From contig CAZUAQ010000046.1 of assembly GCA_964618455.1 (NCBI GenBank), forward strand, positions 1 to 42,785: a DNA stretch of 42,785 bases. The letters are read 5' to 3'. Positions 41,883-42,785 of this stretch are shown here, one piece after another. The stretch is from CAZUAQ01 sp964618455 (GTDB taxonomy: Bacteria > Planctomycetota > Phycisphaerae > UBA1845 > PWPN01). Under the pieces are notes generated by a model. It was given only the letters and a program-made list of their open reading frames with translations, was not told where the DNA came from and ran no database searches. How positions within the stretch are numbered: position 1 is the stretch's first letter; every line of letters starts with the position of its first letter. A program made the translations under genes and the position numbers.

Positions 41883-42419
41883 TTACCTCTCTACGGCCAT
41901 TTCTCTCTTCGTTTTCAGTCTTGCCCCGCATTCGGGGCAGACCCCCGAGACGTTGCCCGTCAGGTTGTAGCCGCAGTGGGAACAATGATTCGGCCGAGGA
42001 GCCCCCGGTAGCGGATACAAGAGCATACTCACCGGGATCGCTATCAACGCCACGATAATGCCGAGGCTAGTCACAAATCGAAGTGGAGCAATGTAGGATG
42101 GGTAGTAACCGTTGATGTGAGTGAAATACCCATAGGAAGGCACCGCTGCCTTAAGGCCACCGCAGATTCCGACTATCACCCAGCAGGCCGTCCTGAAAAC
42201 GTCCACTGCAACCACTCTTCTCCTGGCAGTCACGCTCACAATACCCGTTATCATCAGTGCGAGGCATCCAAGCAAAGCGGCTCCGTTCATCAGGGCAGCG
42301 CCGGGCTCCTTCATCGAGTTCGAGCCCCAGGTCGCAGCGCAAACGGATAGCAATATCACGAGACAAAACGTCCAGGCAAGAAGCTGTCGAAGTCTTGGTG
42401 GATGCAGTCGGCGTATCAT
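41883..42419 (-). CDS. four-helix membrane protein with C-terminal zinc ribbon
   Basis: A 178-residue protein. ATG 42419 has GGAG 5 bases upstream and overlaps the preceding small frame as ATGA. Four hydrophobic segments are seen (LLAWTFCLVILLSVCAA, LLGCLALMITGIVSV, a third around TACWVIVGICGGLKAAV, and LGIIVALIAIPVSMLLY). The cytoplasmic end is a zinc ribbon, HCSHCGYNLTGNVSGVCPECG, with four Cys. This ribbon is a hallmark tail of many small planctomycete membrane proteins. Function unknown. Confidence 0.8.
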   Translation of the reverse strand: MIRRLHPPRLRQLLAWTFCLVILLSVCAATWGSNSMKEPGAALMNGAALLGCLALMITGIVSVTARRRVVAVDVFRTACWVIVGICGGLKAAVPSYGYFTHINGYYPSYIAPLRFVTSLGIIVALIAIPVSMLLYPLPGAPRPNHCSHCGYNLTGNVSGVCPECGARLKTKREMAVER

Positions 42420-42484
42420 ATCTTCTCCCCGCATCCGGGGCATCGGGTAGGCGTCGCTGTCATCTCACGCCAATACATGCGCAT
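42416..42484 (-). CDS. 22-codon zinc-knuckle ORF
   Basis: A short frame reading MRMYWREM then TATPTRCPGCGEKI and stop. The stop overlaps the start of the next gene by ATGA, and a CxxCG half zinc ribbon is present. There is no good ribosome site. It may be a coupled leader peptide, or the remnant of a gene with a zinc-ribbon tail like that of its neighbour. Only the reading frame and overlap are certain. Confidence 0.35.
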   Translation of the reverse strand: MRMYWREMTATPTRCPGCGEKI

Positions 42485-42515
42485 GTCACCAGTCTCGGTC
42501 TGTCACCCCCCATTG

Positions 42516-42785
42516 TCAAACCTTCTTCTTCCGTCTGGTTCTCTTCCTCGTCTTCTTCGGGCGCTTCTTCTTCCGGATGACAGATCGACTGCTCGGTTCT
42601 ATTGAGTCATCTGCGTCCTTCCGATCAGACTGTCGATATTGCCGGAGTTCCTCCAACTCGGGGCGCAGCACCTTCTGCCAATGGGTAACGTGGGGGTTGC
42701 CGGGCTCGGGATCGTCCCACTCCGGGCCGTAAAAGGGGTCGGGAGAGCTCTGTAGAAAACCTTTCGAAGCAGCAAGAGGATCATG
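42516..42785 (-). CDS. hypothetical protein with Lys/Arg-rich tail (partial, N-terminus off the right edge)
   Basis: 89 residues up to a stop at 42516 are visible; the frame is open to the window edge. It carries SSPDPFYGPEWDDPEPGNPH, a Pro/Asp-rich linker, a helix (LRPELEELRQYRQSDRKD) and a strongly basic end (RKKKRPKKTRKRTRRKKKV). The composition and lack of stop codons argue that this is coding, unlike the alternative frame. A basic tail of this kind usually binds nucleic acid or acidic membrane. No family can be assigned from the fragment. Confidence 0.6.
   Translation of the reverse strand, partial: HDPLAASKGFLQSSPDPFYGPEWDDPEPGNPHVTHWQKVLRPELEELRQYRQSDRKDADDSIEPSSRSVIRKKKRPKKTRKRTRRKKKV

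Noticed and set aside
1..42785. CRISPR arrays, tRNA/rRNA genes, insertion sequences, prophage
   Set aside because: No spaced direct repeats, no T-loop/acceptor pattern, no transposase or phage structural protein was seen on either strand.

Overview
This GC-rich window most resembles a chromosomal segment of a planctomycete, probably from the Phycisphaerae or a related uncultured lineage. That placement is inferred from family content. It rests on a carboxy-terminal zinc ribbon of the CGYNLTG...CPECG type on a small membrane protein, DUF4838 and GH67-type secreted hydrolases, FG-GAP proteins, a cdsA-phoH-7TM/HD-ybeY-CBS block, and a pilus assembly locus with unusual domain fusions. Nearly all genes lie on the minus strand. 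No tRNA, rRNA, CRISPR array, transposase or phage gene was found.

Layout. 1-4.9 kb: the start of an FG-GAP repeat protein that runs off the left edge, an ABC ATPase, and a methionine pair made of a MetX-MetW fusion and MetY. 5-11.3 kb: a patatin-like lipoprotein, a GH130 glycosidase/phosphorylase, a DUF3750 protein, a Tat-exported sugar-isomerase-like protein, a small cysteine-containing protein on the plus strand with a good promoter, and a large secreted protein of unknown function. 11.3-15.6 kb: purM, a STAS protein, a membrane-anchored unknown, a degenerate hybrid-kinase-like protein, and an acidic membrane protein. 15.6-17.2 kb, plus strand: rsmE followed closely by an R2K-clade ATP-grasp gene. 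17.2-23.7 kb, minus strand: cdsA, phoH, a 7TM-HD phosphodiesterase, ybeY and a CNNM/CBS (CorC-like) gene. This is a conserved envelope, ribosome and nucleotide-signalling block.

23.7-30.3 kb: a GH67-like hydrolase on the plus strand faces a DUF4838 protein, with two small orphan proteins and a second xylose-isomerase-like TIM barrel beyond. Together with GH130 and the Tat-exported isomerase-like protein this suggests turnover of plant or algal polysaccharides. 30.4-40.3 kb, minus strand: a pilus/secretion assembly locus whose order mirrors pilM-N-O-P-Q. It holds a PilM-PilN fusion, a PilO-like protein, a 675-residue protein of unknown family in the PilP position, and a very large secretin with a TPR-like and coiled-coil front half and a glycine-rich 13-residue repeat. 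A small Rieske protein follows. About 850 bases without a convincing gene lie upstream, including a 15-base tandem repeat. 41.2-42.8 kb: a short run of small genes ending in two hairpins: a partial gene with a Lys/Arg-rich tail, a 22-codon zinc-knuckle ORF, a zinc-ribbon membrane protein, a lipoprotein and a small unknown.

The most unusual material is the set of fusions (MetX-MetW, PilM-PilN), the unknown protein in the PilP slot, the R2K ATP-grasp gene behind rsmE, the kinase/receiver protein lacking its phosphoacceptor, and the GH67-like enzyme whose general-acid position is not conserved.
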